Assembly: GCF_040954835.1 (NCBI RefSeq)
Contig: NC_090696.1
Coordinates: forward strand, 56,574,222-56,638,221
Direction: 5' to 3'
Origin: Lepisosteus oculatus
Lineage: Eukaryota > Chordata > Actinopteri > Semionotiformes > Lepisosteidae
DNA length: 64,000 nt
This document shows, one piece after another, positions 24,254 to 37,171 of the stretch. Numbering within the stretch: position 1 is the first letter of the stretch; every line of letters starts with the position of its first letter. Both the position numbers and the translations under genes were made by a program. The notes under the pieces were generated by a model. The model was not told the origin of the DNA. It ran no database searches and saw only the letters and a list, made by a program, of their open reading frames with translations.

Positions 24254-26985
24254 CATTACATTATTTTGACATAAAAGCAATCTTGTTGTAAAAATTCACA
24301 GTTTCAACATTTATTTTACATGGAGATTTATTTTTCTACATCTAATGTTTGGGGTCCAGTTTGATATACAATTACTGAGCTCCTGTCATTCTGCTAATGA
24401 GGACTGTTTTTTTATTCCAGTTACAAGTAGTGCCATCCTCCAATCCACCAATAAGCCATCCTCTCAGGAGTGGTGAAACATTATGTTTAGGGGTTGTCCT
24501 AAAAAGATCAAAAAAGTAGCATGTACTGAAATGCATTATACTAAAGTCTGCTTTAAAATGCCCTTGTAACAGCAGCTTCCATACAAGATTATGACTAGGA
24601 TTTTCTATGAGTGAAAGCTGCAAACCTGCTTTCACTCATATCCAGACGATCAAATGTGTCTTTGATTCAACAGCATGGAAACCAGGACAATTTGAAGTAT
24701 TTGTCTTCATTTTATTTCAGTCTTCATCTGCCAGAATGAAGTTCTGAATTTGTAAGAGTCACTATTTCTTTATACAGCATGCAATATAATTAATATTAGA
24801 GTTATAGACAGTCCCTGCTTTTATAACAATGAGTTACCGGAATCCCCATTGCATATCATACCAGATTTTTCCCCTTTTAAATAATGTTATAAATGGGAGT
24901 TATATTCCTAAATGCAAACTAGAAACCTAAGTTTTCATAAACATGACTAGAAATATGACACAAAGTAAAATATACATAAATTAACCATTTTAAATGCTAT
25001 AACATTAGAAATTAATCCAAGAGTTAAAAATTCATAAGAGATTTAGTCTGAGTTTTAAAATTTAACCTTTTTTATTTATTATATCAAGGGGGGTGTAGTC
25101 ATCCAGCGGGCACTGAGATAGGCAGATAAACAAAATAAATAACTCTGCTCTTTCTAATTCAAAAATAAGAAGAAAAATAAAGCTTCTTTTCTTAAAGTTA
25201 CAAATCGTCTGCCAGATTGCAAGGTTAACAACTTTTCTAATCTTTTAGATTGTCGACTTTTCTTTCTGGCTTTTTGTTATTCATGTCTGGTGCTCTCACC
25301 TTAACCAGATGGCAGAGGCTTTTGATACTGTGCCTGTCTGCAGTCCTCCTTTCTTCATTTTGTCTTATGAGTTATTTCTCCTTTACTTTAATTGCTGTAG
25401 GACTAGTTCTCAAAATATTATATACAGTAATTGAGTGGTTACTCACAACACAACTCAGTGGCTCAAACGTGGCAGAGCTTCACTTTGGCTTGTATGCTAG
25501 TCTCGTTCCTGTCAAAAACTCTCTTTCCAGGCTCCAAACGATTTAAAATCCAGCTTGTATTTCCTCGAACAGGATTGCACTACTGGATTACACAGGTCCA
25601 GTAATGATGTATAGCTGACATTTTATATGTTGTCTATGTTCCACTGCCATTGTATGCAGGGGGAAAGCTACACAAAATATGGGTGTTTTTTGGGAAAATA
25701 ATGAAACATGGGATACTAACCCCACATACTGTAGCACTACAAGTTCATTTTGTTCATTTTGTACAAAACAAGTGTATTAATGACGTTTATTAACCATCTT
25801 ATCAAAACTAGTTTTGGAACCTGAATTAAGAATATTTCTATTGTTTTAACTCAGAATCACCTCCAATATGCAGACACCATTTCTTGTGTGGCAGATACAG
25901 TATGATATACAAAATAGCCCCCTGATGTTTCAATAAAAAATATCACTTGCTTCTATTATGTGTTATCATTTCATCACCCATAATGAATAGGGTTTGACAG
26001 GTAAAAATCCTTATAATCACTATAATAATGAAAGTTCCTCACCAACTAATACCCCAGAATACATTCTCTTCAATGTGTTCAGAATCATGTTACAAGATGT
26101 GGGTATAAGTGTGGGTTTTTGTTTAGTTAATTTATCCAAAGTGTCATTATATACTGTACATGTTGTAACTATGGATACTTGAAAATCTCACAGTTGTACA
26201 CAGGGAAACAAATGTACACTTACAGAAAAATAAGAGAATTTGTTTATATACCTTTTAACTAACCGTTAGAGGGTCACTAAGAACCAGGAATTCGGCTCAA
26301 CTCTGACCTCTTGACAGGCGCATGGGAATGTGGTTATAAGATCATTGCAAACAGCTGTTCCCACTCAAAGGAGAAGTGATATGAGATACCCACGTGGATA
26401 CCTCTTTGTTCAAGAACCCCATCTATGAGTCTCCAGCCAAGGTGCAATTTTTCCTTTCTCTCCCTGAAAATAAATCGGATTATATCTGCCTCTCGAGCCT
26501 CACAAGCTCGCATTTGAAGAAAAGACTTTACTTGCTCACAGTAACCTCATGTCGGTCTTCTACTCATTTCAGACAGGTATTGATTAGAACCTGTGATACC
26601 ACAACTCCATCTGAATCCCCACACTGTGACAACTATATATCACTAGATAACAATTTACATTTGAAAACACTGTAATGAAGATAAAGTAGCTTACATATGT
26701 ATGTAATAAGGTGTTACTATGTAGACTAAATACATGTACTGTAACTAGAGCTGCAGTGTACAGTGCAGATTTTGTTAATGTATGGCACATCCATCCATCC
26801 TTTTCCTATATGCTTCTTCCAATTCAAGGTCACATAGGAATATTTGGATATTTATATTTTTGTTCGTTTTTTTTTACAATTTATGGCCTACATTTTCAGA
26901 TTTTTCTTTTTGCCAAGTTTCTGCAATATACTCAGCAATTGTACAAAAAACCAAGGCATCATATCTGGAAGGCATCATATAGGAA
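24254..26985. other. Unassigned AT-rich DNA with a SINE scrap
   Basis: 26788-26835 (CCATCCATCCTTTTCCTA... TTCAAGGTCACATAGG) is the tail end of a family 2 SINE in minus orientation. The rest is unassigned. Confidence 0.5.
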
Positions 26986-27095
26986 GGGGGATAAACTCAA
27001 ATGGCAGAGCACTCGCTTAGCATGCGAGAGGTAGCGGGATTCACCTTTCTGCAGTTTCCCTCACGGAATCAATAAAGTATCTATCTTTATCTAGT
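26986..27095 (+). mobile_element. tRNA-Ala(AGC)-derived SINE or pseudogene
   Basis: The first 58 bases match tRNA-Ala: an A box with a D arm (ACTCAAATGGCAGAG), a perfect anticodon arm CTCGC-TTAGCAT-GCGAG with anticodon AGC, a variable loop and the start of the T arm (GCGGGAT). The T loop and acceptor 3' strand are replaced by a short tail ending AATCAATAAAGTATCTATC. It cannot fold as a full tRNA. A SINE with a tRNA-Ala head is the best reading; a retro-pseudogene is the alternative. Confidence 0.75.
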
Positions 27096-30000
27096 AAAAA
27101 ATATAAATAGTGCTCTTAAGTCAATATGTTTAAAGAAATTATTATATTGTTTTCCATTCACTTTCGTATCTAAATTCTTCAGAAGTGTTTTGACTTTCTA
27201 AAGAAAACATCTTCAATACAATACATAATTCATTTATGTTATTATATTGTAGATCATCGGCTGCTTTGATTCTTTGATAACATCCAGTGTTTTGTTAATG
27301 TCAAACTATGCTGCCTGCCATCTAGGCTTCTCTTCCCAGGATTAAGGTTCGGTGGTGAATTGGATGAAACTGCCATGCATGACAAATGGGTTGAAATTTC
27401 TTTAGACAAAGAAGGAAGCTCTTCCATCTATCCCTGAAGTATGTACACCATCGAACTTCCTGTGGATAGGACAGAAAGATCCACAATCAATAGATTGTTG
27501 ATTTCCATACTACTGTATATACAGTATACAGCTGGTCAGCACACAGTAAAAACAGAAATCCAAATTTTTCATTTTTTCAGGTGCAACAAACGTCCTACAA
27601 GACGTTCTATACAACCAACAATAAAGCTATTTTTTAAACAAACTACCCAGAAACTACCTTTTATACCTGGTCACATGGTGCCATGCTACTTTTGAAGTAC
27701 CTAATGGGGAATTTTAAAGAAGAATAAAAACTGAAGAAAATTTGTTTGAAAATTATGCATGTCTATATTGATATTTCTTCTAGTCACACTTACTAGGCTT
27801 GTTGCCAGACATAAAATTGCCATTAAATTGTCTTTAAGGGTGTCTTGCATATTAGCCATTTCAAACAATATCACCATCCCCTCAACACATTTAAGACACC
27901 AATATGTACACTATTGTATTGTCTGTCTTTGTTAAAATAAGAATTACCATTGAAAATTTCACATATTTCTATTCCCTCTTATATTTCAGATTGCTAGAAA
28001 TAATGAGCCTGTCAGTTCTGACAGAATCTTTGATTTATCCTTTTTTGAGTACTTATCACACTGTGGTCTAACAGACAGAAAAAATAGGTTATGCAATGAA
28101 GGCACTGTTACTCTTTTTTCAACAAAAGCTTTCTATTGAAGTCTCTGAAATGACTTCTTTGACAGCCCAATAAATCAGATTATTTTTGGTCTATCACACA
28201 GAGTGACAAAGCGTTTCAAGTAACTGCTTATGTTATGAATCAGTAGGGTACAGTATACAGCTGGAACTTGGCATGTGAGATACAAGACAGTTCCAATGAG
28301 AAAAAAATACAGTACATAAACTGCTGTGAATATGGATTATTTCAAAGGCATTATGCAGTATTTTTCCATTTTCTGTTTTAAATATATATATATAGTGAAT
28401 AAAAAATGATTTACCCCCTCCCTCAAGTGATGTTCATTTTCAAAGTGAATATTGTAATCAAAACTTGAATGCTCAAACAAAAAATGTGGTGATTGATAAG
28501 ATTCTTCTCAATCACATAAGAGACTATTCTCTGTTCCTTCTAAAGTGCAAACATGCATGAAGGTCCCATGCACAAAACGTTCTGCGCCATACAATAATTT
28601 AGGAAATAACAACTTCACTTAGCCATAGATCATGCTGAAAATACAGGATGTGCAGTTCTGAGTGATTCATTCTTAATCGTTTTAATGAATTGCATTGAGC
28701 AATTCTCAGGAAAATGTCTTCATTTTATTCACTAAGTCACCTGGCTCAGTGAGACGAATGCAGCATCAAGTCTAGTGAGTCAAAACAGAAAATTATTCAG
28801 TTCCAATCTCAGAGATCAAAGAACAAAGGAAGGAGACTCAAGTCAAATGTGATATAGTAAATAGTAATAGTAGAGGAGTTTATTGCCATTTGTACTTGTA
28901 TATTGAAATTCTTATTCACACTGATCTCTCAGGACATACATAGTACAGCAGATAACACAGTACAACAGACAACACCACACAATGTAGACAGTACATTACA
29001 AACATAATAAATAATAACAACAGAATGAACAATAAATATTATGTGGAGAACAATAAATATGTAGTAGTGAAAAAAATCATGGTTTATCATGCAAAATTGC
29101 ATGGTACAGCTGTGCAGTGAGTCTGAGGCATTGCAGTTAAGTGTAGCTGTTGTTAATTGTCAAACTCAATAAAACCACACATAATCCTTGTATTAAAGAT
29201 TTGTGTGGATTTGAGAGGTTTGTGTGAAGATGCCTGCATTGATTCTAAAAATTCCTAAAACACATAAGACTAGGATAAGAAACCTTCTGGAAGAGAAATA
29301 CATATTTTTGTCTATGTTTTTAAATTCCAATACATCGTTCTGTATTGTATATGCTGTTATGTTTTCAGCTGTGAATGCAAATTTGCCCTATAGCAGTAAA
29401 ATGCAATGTTTTTTATTAGTTCTGCTAGTTTCAATTTTGTTGTCTTTCTTTGTTAAGTTTAAGATTTAGTAGATAACTTTGATGTGTTCAGAAACATATT
29501 TTATTGTTATTATATTGTTTTATTTTAATTTATCTTATATAACTTTTGCTGAGATGTTTGCTTAAAAATAGAAAATAAAAAATTAAAGTCAATCTGTTCT
29601 TTTATTATCTAACCAAGAAATGTAACATTGTTAAATTTAGTATAATTAAAACGAGTGTACCTGAGAAATCTATTTACTTTACACTACTTTACACTATTTA
29701 CTTTACACTATATTTATCATTAATGTTTTACTGTTTGTGCCCTGCAAAATACAACTGTACATGATAAATAATCTTTTTATCTAAGCCTAGTTGTTATCTT
29801 AGTCCCTCAAATTTCTATTAGCAATTTTCTCTAGGAATTTCACTATATTCATAGATAATCTTGTTTCTCAAACAACATATATTTAGTTGTGTATAAAGGG
29901 GGACTAGAAAGACTATCTATTGTACATACAGTAAACAGTACACATTTTCTTATTTCCATTCATTTATTTTTCCATAAATGATTAAGCCTTGTTTCTGTAA

Positions 30001-30130
30001 TTAGTTCAATGAATAGGGTGTTCAGTGATGCTGTGTCATTTGGACTAAACGTGTTATATGGGTCCTATTGTTGTACAAGGTAATAAGCTGTTCCACATAC
30101 AAAATGCAAGACACAGAGTTCAGGCAAACG
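27096..30130. other. Unassigned AT-rich DNA
   Basis: Three kilobases without an exon. 28840-29060 begins with a TAGTAATAGTAG run followed by GTTTATTGCCATTTGTACTTG and an A/C-rich stretch, a texture seen in fish interspersed repeats, but there is no second copy here to prove it. A short (TA)n run lies at about 28382-28395. Confidence 0.5.
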
Positions 30131-30360
30131 TCCATCCATTTTCTAACTGCTTCTTCCAAGCCTAACCCCAGAACCAATGGGCACAAGCAAGATAAACCCT
30201 GAAAGGGACAAAACGAACAAACACACTCACACCAGGGGCAGTGTTCCCAGAAGCATATTAACTTACAGTACTAGTATGTCTTTGGACTGTGAAAGGAAAC
30301 CAGATAACCCAGAGGAAACCTACATGAACACAAGAAAAGCATATAAACTCCCTTGGAGAC
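30131..30360 (-). mobile_element. tRNA-derived SINE, family 2, copy 2 (partial)
   Basis: Minus orientation: the tail (CCATCCATTTTCTAACTGC) at the left, then decayed body text with CTAGTATGTCTTTGGACTGTG and AACCCAGAGGAAACC at 30270-30325. The tRNA head is missing. It is more diverged than the copies at 20.4 and 60.2 kb. Confidence 0.7.
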
Positions 30361-30715
30361 ATTACTGCTCTTTTTAGCTAATGCCTTTCAAAATTGTTAT
30401 AAGGAAGTGTTATTATGCCACTTCAAATGAAATAAATGTAGGTTACAGGTGAATAAAACTTTAATGTAATGTTTTTTTAGATACTGTTTAGGCTTGCCCT
30501 AGTTTAAACATTTACCTTCAAGTTGCTCACAGCATTGGAGCTCAAGAGAATCTACAGTTATCTCAGTGTGTTAAATACTAGAGGAAACTTTGAAATTATT
30601 TATCTTTTCAAACATTGATTAATTTAATGAGTTGTGAAGCTGATAGTGCTACCATTTAATAGGGAGACAGGTTTGATATGGAGCTTGTATGTTTGATTTC
30701 ACAGGTTGTTGGTAT
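30361..30715. other. Unassigned AT-rich DNA
   Basis: Nothing recognised before LTR B. Confidence 0.5.
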
Positions 30716-30719
30716 GGGG

Positions 30720-31834
30720 TGTAGCGGCAATGCTTGTTAAGACAGAATTAAGTGTTGCTGTGCTTTCCCAAATGAGGCCTCTCTCTTCTCTCTTCATCTC
30801 TGATGCTCATTAAACTTTCAGCTAACGAACGAGCTGAAGTTCCTCCAGGTAAAAACAGGCAACACAGAGAGCCTGAAGAAAATTCTAAAGACTATTCTAA
30901 GGAGAATTCTAAGGACAATTCCAGGGCAGGACGGCCCAGGAGCAGAAAGGCTCCCAAGGGCAGGACATTCTTGCAGCGTGCCTCCTGACCATCCTGAGAC
31001 TCAGCCCGGACAACCATGGAACGGCCAGTGTGTCCGAGTGCCAGAACTTTCCTCTGAGAGTCTGGAGCGGAGGTTGCCAGAGGGTAACTTGAGGATCCAC
31101 CCGAGGTTAGCATCAGCAGCAAACCTCATGAACAGGTCGGAACTGTGGACAGCTGAATCACTATTCAGAACTGGCGCTTCATCAGGAACGAATTGGTCCT
31201 CTTCTTGACTTGCTGGGACCCACAGTCATCTTTTCTCCTGTGCACAAACTTTGCTAGTTAAAGCCAACACTAACTAGCTGGTCAGTGAGCATCAGCAGCG
31301 CACCGTCGCAAGCCGCACAGCACAGCCTGGCACGGAGCCAGAGAGCCCAGCCCGCAGGAGATCTGAATCCCCAGAGATTGGATGAGTATTCAACATTCTG
31401 CATTACCACTCGAGAATTCCATTGTTACCTCAACCTGAGTTGATATCAATTTAATTCCTAAGAGTTATGTACTTGTTTTGAGTATCCAATGTAGAAGTTA
31501 TAACCAAGTTCATTTACGAAAATTTTTAAATGAATGATATACTGAACGTATGTCCTCTTGATATATGTAACTCTTCGTAACTGATTGATTATATACCTTT
31601 TGTATTCTGATAACCCTCTCAATAAGATCTGTTAGGTTTACATGCATATTCTATGTATTAATAAATGTATCCTCATGTATTAGTACCTGTGTGTGTGCGT
31701 TGTTTGAGTTATATCGCAAGGTTGGATTCTAAAGCCATCAAAATAATCATTTTGTGATTTAAGGCTTCAATTAATAATTGTCCCCGTAAATGCCCAAATC
31801 CTACAGAACTGGTGCCTCGTGAGAACACACTACA
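30720..31834 (+). mobile_element. Solo LTR of the TGTAGCGG family, copy B
   Basis: A 1,115-bp unit begins TGTAGCGGCAATGCTTG and ends AACACACTACA, with a 4-bp duplication GGGG (30716-30719 and 31835-31838). A poly(A) signal AATAAA at 31660-31665 is followed by a GT-rich stretch (CCTGTGTGTGTGCGTTG), as expected for the R region. About 230 bp present near the 5' end of copies A and C are deleted here. No internal coding region is found on either side. The open frames at 30803-31208 are compositional. Confidence 0.82.
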
Positions 31835-31838
31835 GGGG

Positions 31839-32874
31839 ATTGACAGCATTTTGGGTGAGTTTTCCTAATGTTCAGGCTTTTGTTCCTTCAGTCCTGCATG
31901 ACAGAGCCAAAGATTTTGTGCAGTATGTACCTCTTTGTAAATCACAATCTGATGGATTTGTCTGAAGCTATTGAATTAGAGTGCTTGATTAAATTTAGGG
32001 AAAGAAAAAAATCCTTAGCATCCTTCAAAATAAAATACTGCTTCCTCCCATCATTGTCCTTTCAGCAGTTTTTTGACTCATTTAATCTAGTAAAGGGATC
32101 GTTTCTTCAGCTTCATCTACTGTACATGACCAATCTTTTGTTCCAGCAATAATGCTAGTTGGCACCAGATTTGTGCCTAATTCACTCTCATGTACTATTG
32201 GATTTCTCTGAAGCTATTGAATAGTTTGTTATATACACATTTTATTCATATAGACCTATCTAGTCCATCTAGTTAATTGCACCTCAACTAAAATAAACAC
32301 AGATTACAGAAGATGGCAGTAAAAGGAAAGAGGCATCTACAGGTAGTGTACATCAAAAGGAGTTCTGAAGTGCAGTCATGAAAACCTGTGCAGATACCTT
32401 GTGGTATGCTGTCTATTGCACAATATAGTTCTCAACAGTGCTTACAAAAAGACAAAAAAGTTTCATCTTCTTCTCTCACTATCTGCTACAATGGGAGTCA
32501 GCACAAATATTGATTACAATGCCAGAAAATCTGAGAAGTCTGCCTTTAAAGATGTCAAGCAAAGGAGAATGGCTGACAGGAGATTCTTAGTACGGGCACA
32601 GTGCTAGGAATAGTAATAAATGCCATCTTTATTTTATTTGGTTATTTTGATTTCACCACCTGTAAATTTGTACAGTATTACTGCAGAGCTTGATATCTAT
32701 TTATAATGTGTTTTTGGTATAAAAATAATCTCTTTTACTTTTTATAATTGTACAAAATTCAGTCTCTGCTACATTTTGTTGTACATTTGTGTTCTAAATA
32801 GCTGCAGTGTTTTCAAATACCACTAGGAGCTGAATATTTCAATTAATGTGATTTCTCATTTAGTTTTTTTTCAT
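31839..32874. other. Unassigned AT-rich DNA
   Basis: Nothing recognised; no gag or pol follows LTR B, which supports its solo status. Confidence 0.5.
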
Positions 32875-32990
32875 CTATTTTCTAACATCTTTATCCAATT
32901 CAAGGTAGCCTTGGAACTGGAGCCCATCCCAGCAAGCAATAAGCACAGGACAGGATATACCCTGAACAGGACACCAGTCCATTGCAGACT
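32875..32990 (-). mobile_element. tRNA-derived SINE, family 2, copy 3 (3' part)
   Basis: Minus orientation; CTATTTTCTAACATC, CCATCCCAGCAAGCAATAAG and GACACCAGTCCATTGCAG match the tail half of the family. The head half is absent. Confidence 0.7.
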
Positions 32991-34013
32991 TTTTCATTTT
33001 TTTGTATGGTTATGTACTGATTGTATAGCTACCAGAATTTTCTCTATCAGCTGAGTTTGTTTGAAATAACTCTGTGAAACATTTACTTTTTTATTTTCTT
33101 TTAGTGTTCATATCAGCTACAGGTTTTCCCCAGGTTTTTATGCATTTGTCTCTGAAAGTAGCCTTCATCGATGTTAGATGTTAATAGCTAATTATAGTTG
33201 ATAATTTCAGGGTACATGAGATAAAATAGTAGTAATCTTAAATCAAAACAATAATAGATTAAAATGAAAATTTGGTAATAAGTGTTTGAAATCACATTAA
33301 CCATCAAGTGTAGAGTATAAATTATTTAAATCAAACCAACATTTATCAACAGGAAAAACACTTCTTATTAGGCTAACCACAGTATGTTGTATGTTGTTTA
33401 GTTTAGATTTTTTCATTTCAAGTATAAATAATAATTTGGGGAGAAAAATCCTCTTTTTAGAATGTAATCTTTCCCACTCTAGGTGGCAGAAACTGTTCAG
33501 TGACTTCCATTCCACTTCTGACAGTAAAATGTATAGTATGTAATGCAGTTTCCTGCAAGCCATTTAATTTAGGTGTGCTCTTTGTGTTGTCTAACAATTT
33601 ACTTTTTTTTATTTAGTGCAACAGATTAATATGTATGAATGTTCAGACAACTGTTACAAAAATTTGAAAGAAAGGAAAGAGGTTGAGGGTTTTCACTCTT
33701 TAAAGGGTAAATGAAAGATACTGTCTCTCAGAATACATTACAGTATTTCAACTTTTCTTGTGATCTGAATAAATAATTCTCCTTTAAGACCACATTTCGG
33801 ATACTGTGATGAGATGTTTTTGCTATTGTTTTCTGATAGAAGACAATTTCTTTACTGAAAAGAAATATAAAATAAAAAAATAAAGTAAAATTACAGAAAA
33901 CTGTTTCACTAGTGTAAATAAGTACCCATAAATTACATAACAGATTTTCCTATTTTCAAATCTGAAATTTGTCCCTGTGTACACATTATAATTTAACTAA
34001 CGGATAACACATT
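32991..34013. other. Unassigned AT-rich DNA
   Basis: Nothing recognised up to the Ngaro element. Confidence 0.5.
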
Positions 34014-34190
34014 TTCACGAGGAATGACGGCAGCCGAAAGCTTGGGAGAAATTAGAATAATTTATTGAGATGTGGAGATTTGGCGTAACCCGCTTGGCTG
34101 AGGGCCAACCTCCCGGCCGTTGGACAGGGAGGATAGGACACCCATGCGACCAATGGGGTAGCTGCAAAGGTGGAGAGGGGGTGGAGGAGG
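34014..34190 (-). repeat. Ngaro split repeat B2 (3' end)
   Basis: Begins TTTTCACGAGGAATGACGG on the plus strand and shares GAGATGTGGAGATTTGGC and GAGGGCCAACCTCCCGGC with B1 at 34343-34450. It differs from B1 by small insertions (CAGCCGAAAGCTTGG, GTAACCCGC) and extends about 60 bp further before A2. Confidence 0.8.
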
Positions 34191-34342
34191 GATGCAGAAA
34201 ATGAATGAGGAAGAGGAGAGGGTGACGTTTGATATATATGGAGACCGGTTGCTTATGTCAGGATTAGTCAGAATTGCAGCAGCTGTGTCGAATGAGCTTG
34301 GCTGCTTTCATTCCTCCCGAACTTTCATTAAAAACTCCATTT
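34191..34342 (-). repeat. Ngaro split repeat A2
   Basis: Matches A1 at 41208-41368 almost base for base: GAGGAGAGGGTGACGTTTG, GAGACCGGTTGCTTA, CATTCCTCCCGAACTTTCAT. It lies between B1 and B2, as the Ngaro layout requires. Confidence 0.85.
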
Positions 34343-34450
34343 CACGAGGAATGACAGGAGAAATTAGAATCATTTATTGAGATGTGGAGATTTGGCTTGG
34401 CTGAGGGCCAACCTCCCGGCTGTTGGACGGGGAGGATAGGACCCCCCAAA
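34343..34450 (-). repeat. Ngaro split repeat B1
   Basis: TTCACGAGGAATGACAGG through GGACGGGGAGGATAGGACC, a second copy of the B unit, lying between the recombinase gene and A2. Confidence 0.82.
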
Positions 34451-34560
34451 AGAACCAAGCGGGACCCCAGTCACCAGTGCAGAAAAATAAAAACAAAAAC
34501 CAAATGATTATTAAACTAATTCAGCCGAGGAGAGAAAGTGCCTGCTTGAGGGTACCGGGG

Positions 34561-35330
34561 TTAGTTTTGATGTATTTGATAAGCCTCGGAGGACCAACGG
34601 CCGAGTTGCTTGATGAGATACTCGGGTATGCCTTGGCGAGCGGCAGAGGACACAGTCCCTGATCTGAAGGAGTGCCCGGGGAATTGTTCAGGGGGGTATC
34701 CGGTGGTTAGAAGGATGTCATAGAGGTGAGAGAGGAACCAGTTGCGGGTCACGATACGGCCCTTCTCGTTTACGAACAGAGGGTCAATAGGCAAAGCTCC
34801 GGCAGAGGTGCGAAGATGTACGTAATGGGATCGAGGCTCGTATGGGCTTACGTATGAACAGAGTTTGAAATAATAGATGAGAGTGCCGGACCCGAGTTGG
34901 TCGGTTTTGCTTTTCTTGAGATAGAAGGTCTGTGTATCGGAAGATAAGACGAAGATGTCGGATAAGCAGGGTTGAGAAGAAGGATCGAAGGATGTGGAAG
35001 CAGCAGTAATTTCAGAGCATCTTAGGAAGCCGAAGAAGGCTAACAAGAATAAAGATTTGAGAGTGCAGTCGACCCGAGTAACCCGACCTGAGAACACAGA
35101 TGCAGGATTCGAGGATGTCCGAGGTAAGTGGTGCACGTTGGTTCGGAAGTGGTTTTTCAGGGCGCTGAAAGCCTTTAAGCAGGAGACTAATTTGAGGGTG
35201 GATAAGGGAGGGACAGGACGTGCCGAAAAGGAGTTTATGGAAGAAGTGGATGCCGCACAGGTATACTTTGGTGGTGGATGCTCGTACCTTGAGTGAGTTT
35301 CTACAATAGCAAACGAAGGATGATACGGTG
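34561..35330 (-). pseudogene. Tyrosine recombinase of the Ngaro element
   Basis: The C-terminal catalytic part is open from 35136 to 34561 (191 codons). It has FFGFLRCSEI with the first catalytic arginine (about residue 39), then FPGHSFRSGT, the H-x-x-R box (about residues 155-158), and LIKQLGRWSS near the end. The N-terminal part (YLCGIHFFHKLLFG, then LLLKGFQR) lies upstream in another frame; a frameshift near 35080 separates the two. Aligned with XerC-like enzymes, the nucleophile should be the tyrosine three residues after LGRWSSEAY; here that residue is His (YQIHQN, then stop), although the neighbouring Tyr of EAY could confuse the alignment. The protein would carry out integration of the DNA circle. 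Confidence 0.82.
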
Positions 35331-36762
35331 AGAATATCGAAAGAAGGGAATTTTATGTTCGTGGAGAGGTGGAAGGATTGGAAGCCCTTCCAGGCAGTCC
35401 AGTAAGAGTTGGGAGTTCAAAGGGGCAATCCCTAAGAGGAAAGTTTGCTGGGCCAGCTGGACGTAGTGATGGAAAGGATGATTCAGAGGAACGTGAGTTC
35501 CGAATAGGGAGGTACTGTGCATGGGTTCGGTCGTGCATCTGGTGCCAAGTTCCTGAATTTCTGAAATTGAAAGCGAGAGAGAGAGTCAGCTATCTCATTA
35601 AGGTGACCTGGAATGTGAGCAGCTACGAGGACGAATTGATGTGAGAGAAATCCATTTAAGGCGGCAGAGAAATTTAATGATAGATCGGGATGAAGACCTT
35701 CCTTTGTTGATTATATGGACTACTGTGTAGCGGCAATGCTTGTTAATAAGACAGAATTAAGCGTTGGTATGCTGTCCTAAAAGAGGCCCCATCTCACCCT
35801 CCATCTCTGTGGTGCAGCCACAGAGAAAGTATTCATGCAGGCTGATTTAAGATGTTTTCTTTTGATAAGGAACAAGCTCCCAGACGGGGATGCACTTAGG
35901 TAAGCCTGGCTATCATGATCAATGGTCATCCATTGGCGCCTATCTGTCTAGGGAGTGCCAGATGGACATCTGGACTGCATTCCTAAGTGTCAGAAGTAAG
36001 TGACTCATATCTCACCTTGATCAACCAATCAGGGACTGGTAGGGCCGAGTAACCCACGTGGGACTCTGATGCCCATGGAACTTTCAGCCAATCAACGAGC
36101 TGAAGTTCCTCCAGGTAAAAACAGGCAACACAGAGAGCCTGTAGTGAGAATTCAGTGGACTTCTGTGGACTATTCTAAAGGGAATTCAAAGGAGAATTCC
36201 AGGGCAGGACGGCCCAGGAGCAGAAGGCTCCCAAGGGCAGGACATTCTCGGAGCGCGCCTCCTGACCATCCTGAGACTCAGCCCGGACAACCACGGAACG
36301 GCCAGTGTGTCCGAGTGCCAGAACTTTCCTTTGTTCTAAGAGTCTAGAGCGGAGGTTGCCAGAGAGTAACCAGAGGATCCACCCAAGGTTAGCACCAGCA
36401 GCAAGCCTCGTGAACAGGTCGGAACTGTGGACAGCTGAATCACTATTCAGAACTAGCACTTCATCAGGAACATACCGGTCTTCTTCCTGACTTGCTGGGA
36501 CCCACAGTCATCTTTTCTCCTGTGCACAAACTGTGCTAGTTAAAGCCAACACTAACTAGCTGGTCAGTGAGCATCTGCAGCGCACCGTCGCAAGCCGCAC
36601 AGCACAGCCTGGCACGGAGCCAGAGAGCGCGGATTGGACAGCAACAGCCTGCAACTGTTTCTTTGTGCCCACAGGAGATCTGAATCCCCAAAGATTGGAT
36701 GAGTAATCAACTTCAATGCATTACAGCTCGAGAATTCAATTGTTATCCTAACCAGTTGATAT

Positions 36763-37171
36763 TGAAGAAAGGTGTGAAGACGGGGGTTTGAATTTAATCC
36801 TTTCTGTAGGGGGTTTAGACTTCTAAGTCACAAGCTGGGGTTTATGGCAGGAAAGGGGGTTAACTGATAAGGATTGCAGATGCAAGCTAGGAACCCTCCT
36901 GGGTGTAATCTTAAACTGACCATTTGTCCAGAACATCGTAAACTGGCCAAATACCATGAACCCCCCTCTTTACCATCAGACCGAGTGACGTCAGAAACAG
37001 AGAAGAAAACACTATATAACCCAAAGGTTTGTACCAGTACGGTGAACAATACTTCGGTTTTGTTGTTTCTTGCAGGAAAAAAGACTTTGGCTTTATTGTT
37101 CCTTGCATGCAATAAATTCATCTGTTTTACTTCATCTCGGGATCAAGAACCTTATTTCTTCTGTTACAACA
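36763..37171 (+). mobile_element. Solo LTR (retrovirus-like) nested in LTR copy C
   Basis: A 409-bp unit begins TGAAGAAAGGTG and ends CTGTTACAACA, interrupting the GTTGATATCAATTT that is intact in LTR B. It is flanked by a 4-bp duplication ATAT (36759-36762 and 37172-37175). It has the signals of a compact LTR: a perfect CRE, a TATA box and AATAAA at 37111-37116. This is probably the LTR of an endogenous retrovirus. No gag, pol or env is present. The 131-codon open frame across it is not a viral protein. Confidence 0.85.
36986..37019 (+). promoter_or_regulatory. CRE and TATA box of the nested LTR
   Basis: A perfect CRE palindrome TGACGTCA at 36986-36993 lies 19 bp before TATATAA at 37013-37019. 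The next AATAAA is about 90 bp downstream, so this fits a U3 promoter followed by a short R region. Confidence 0.7.
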
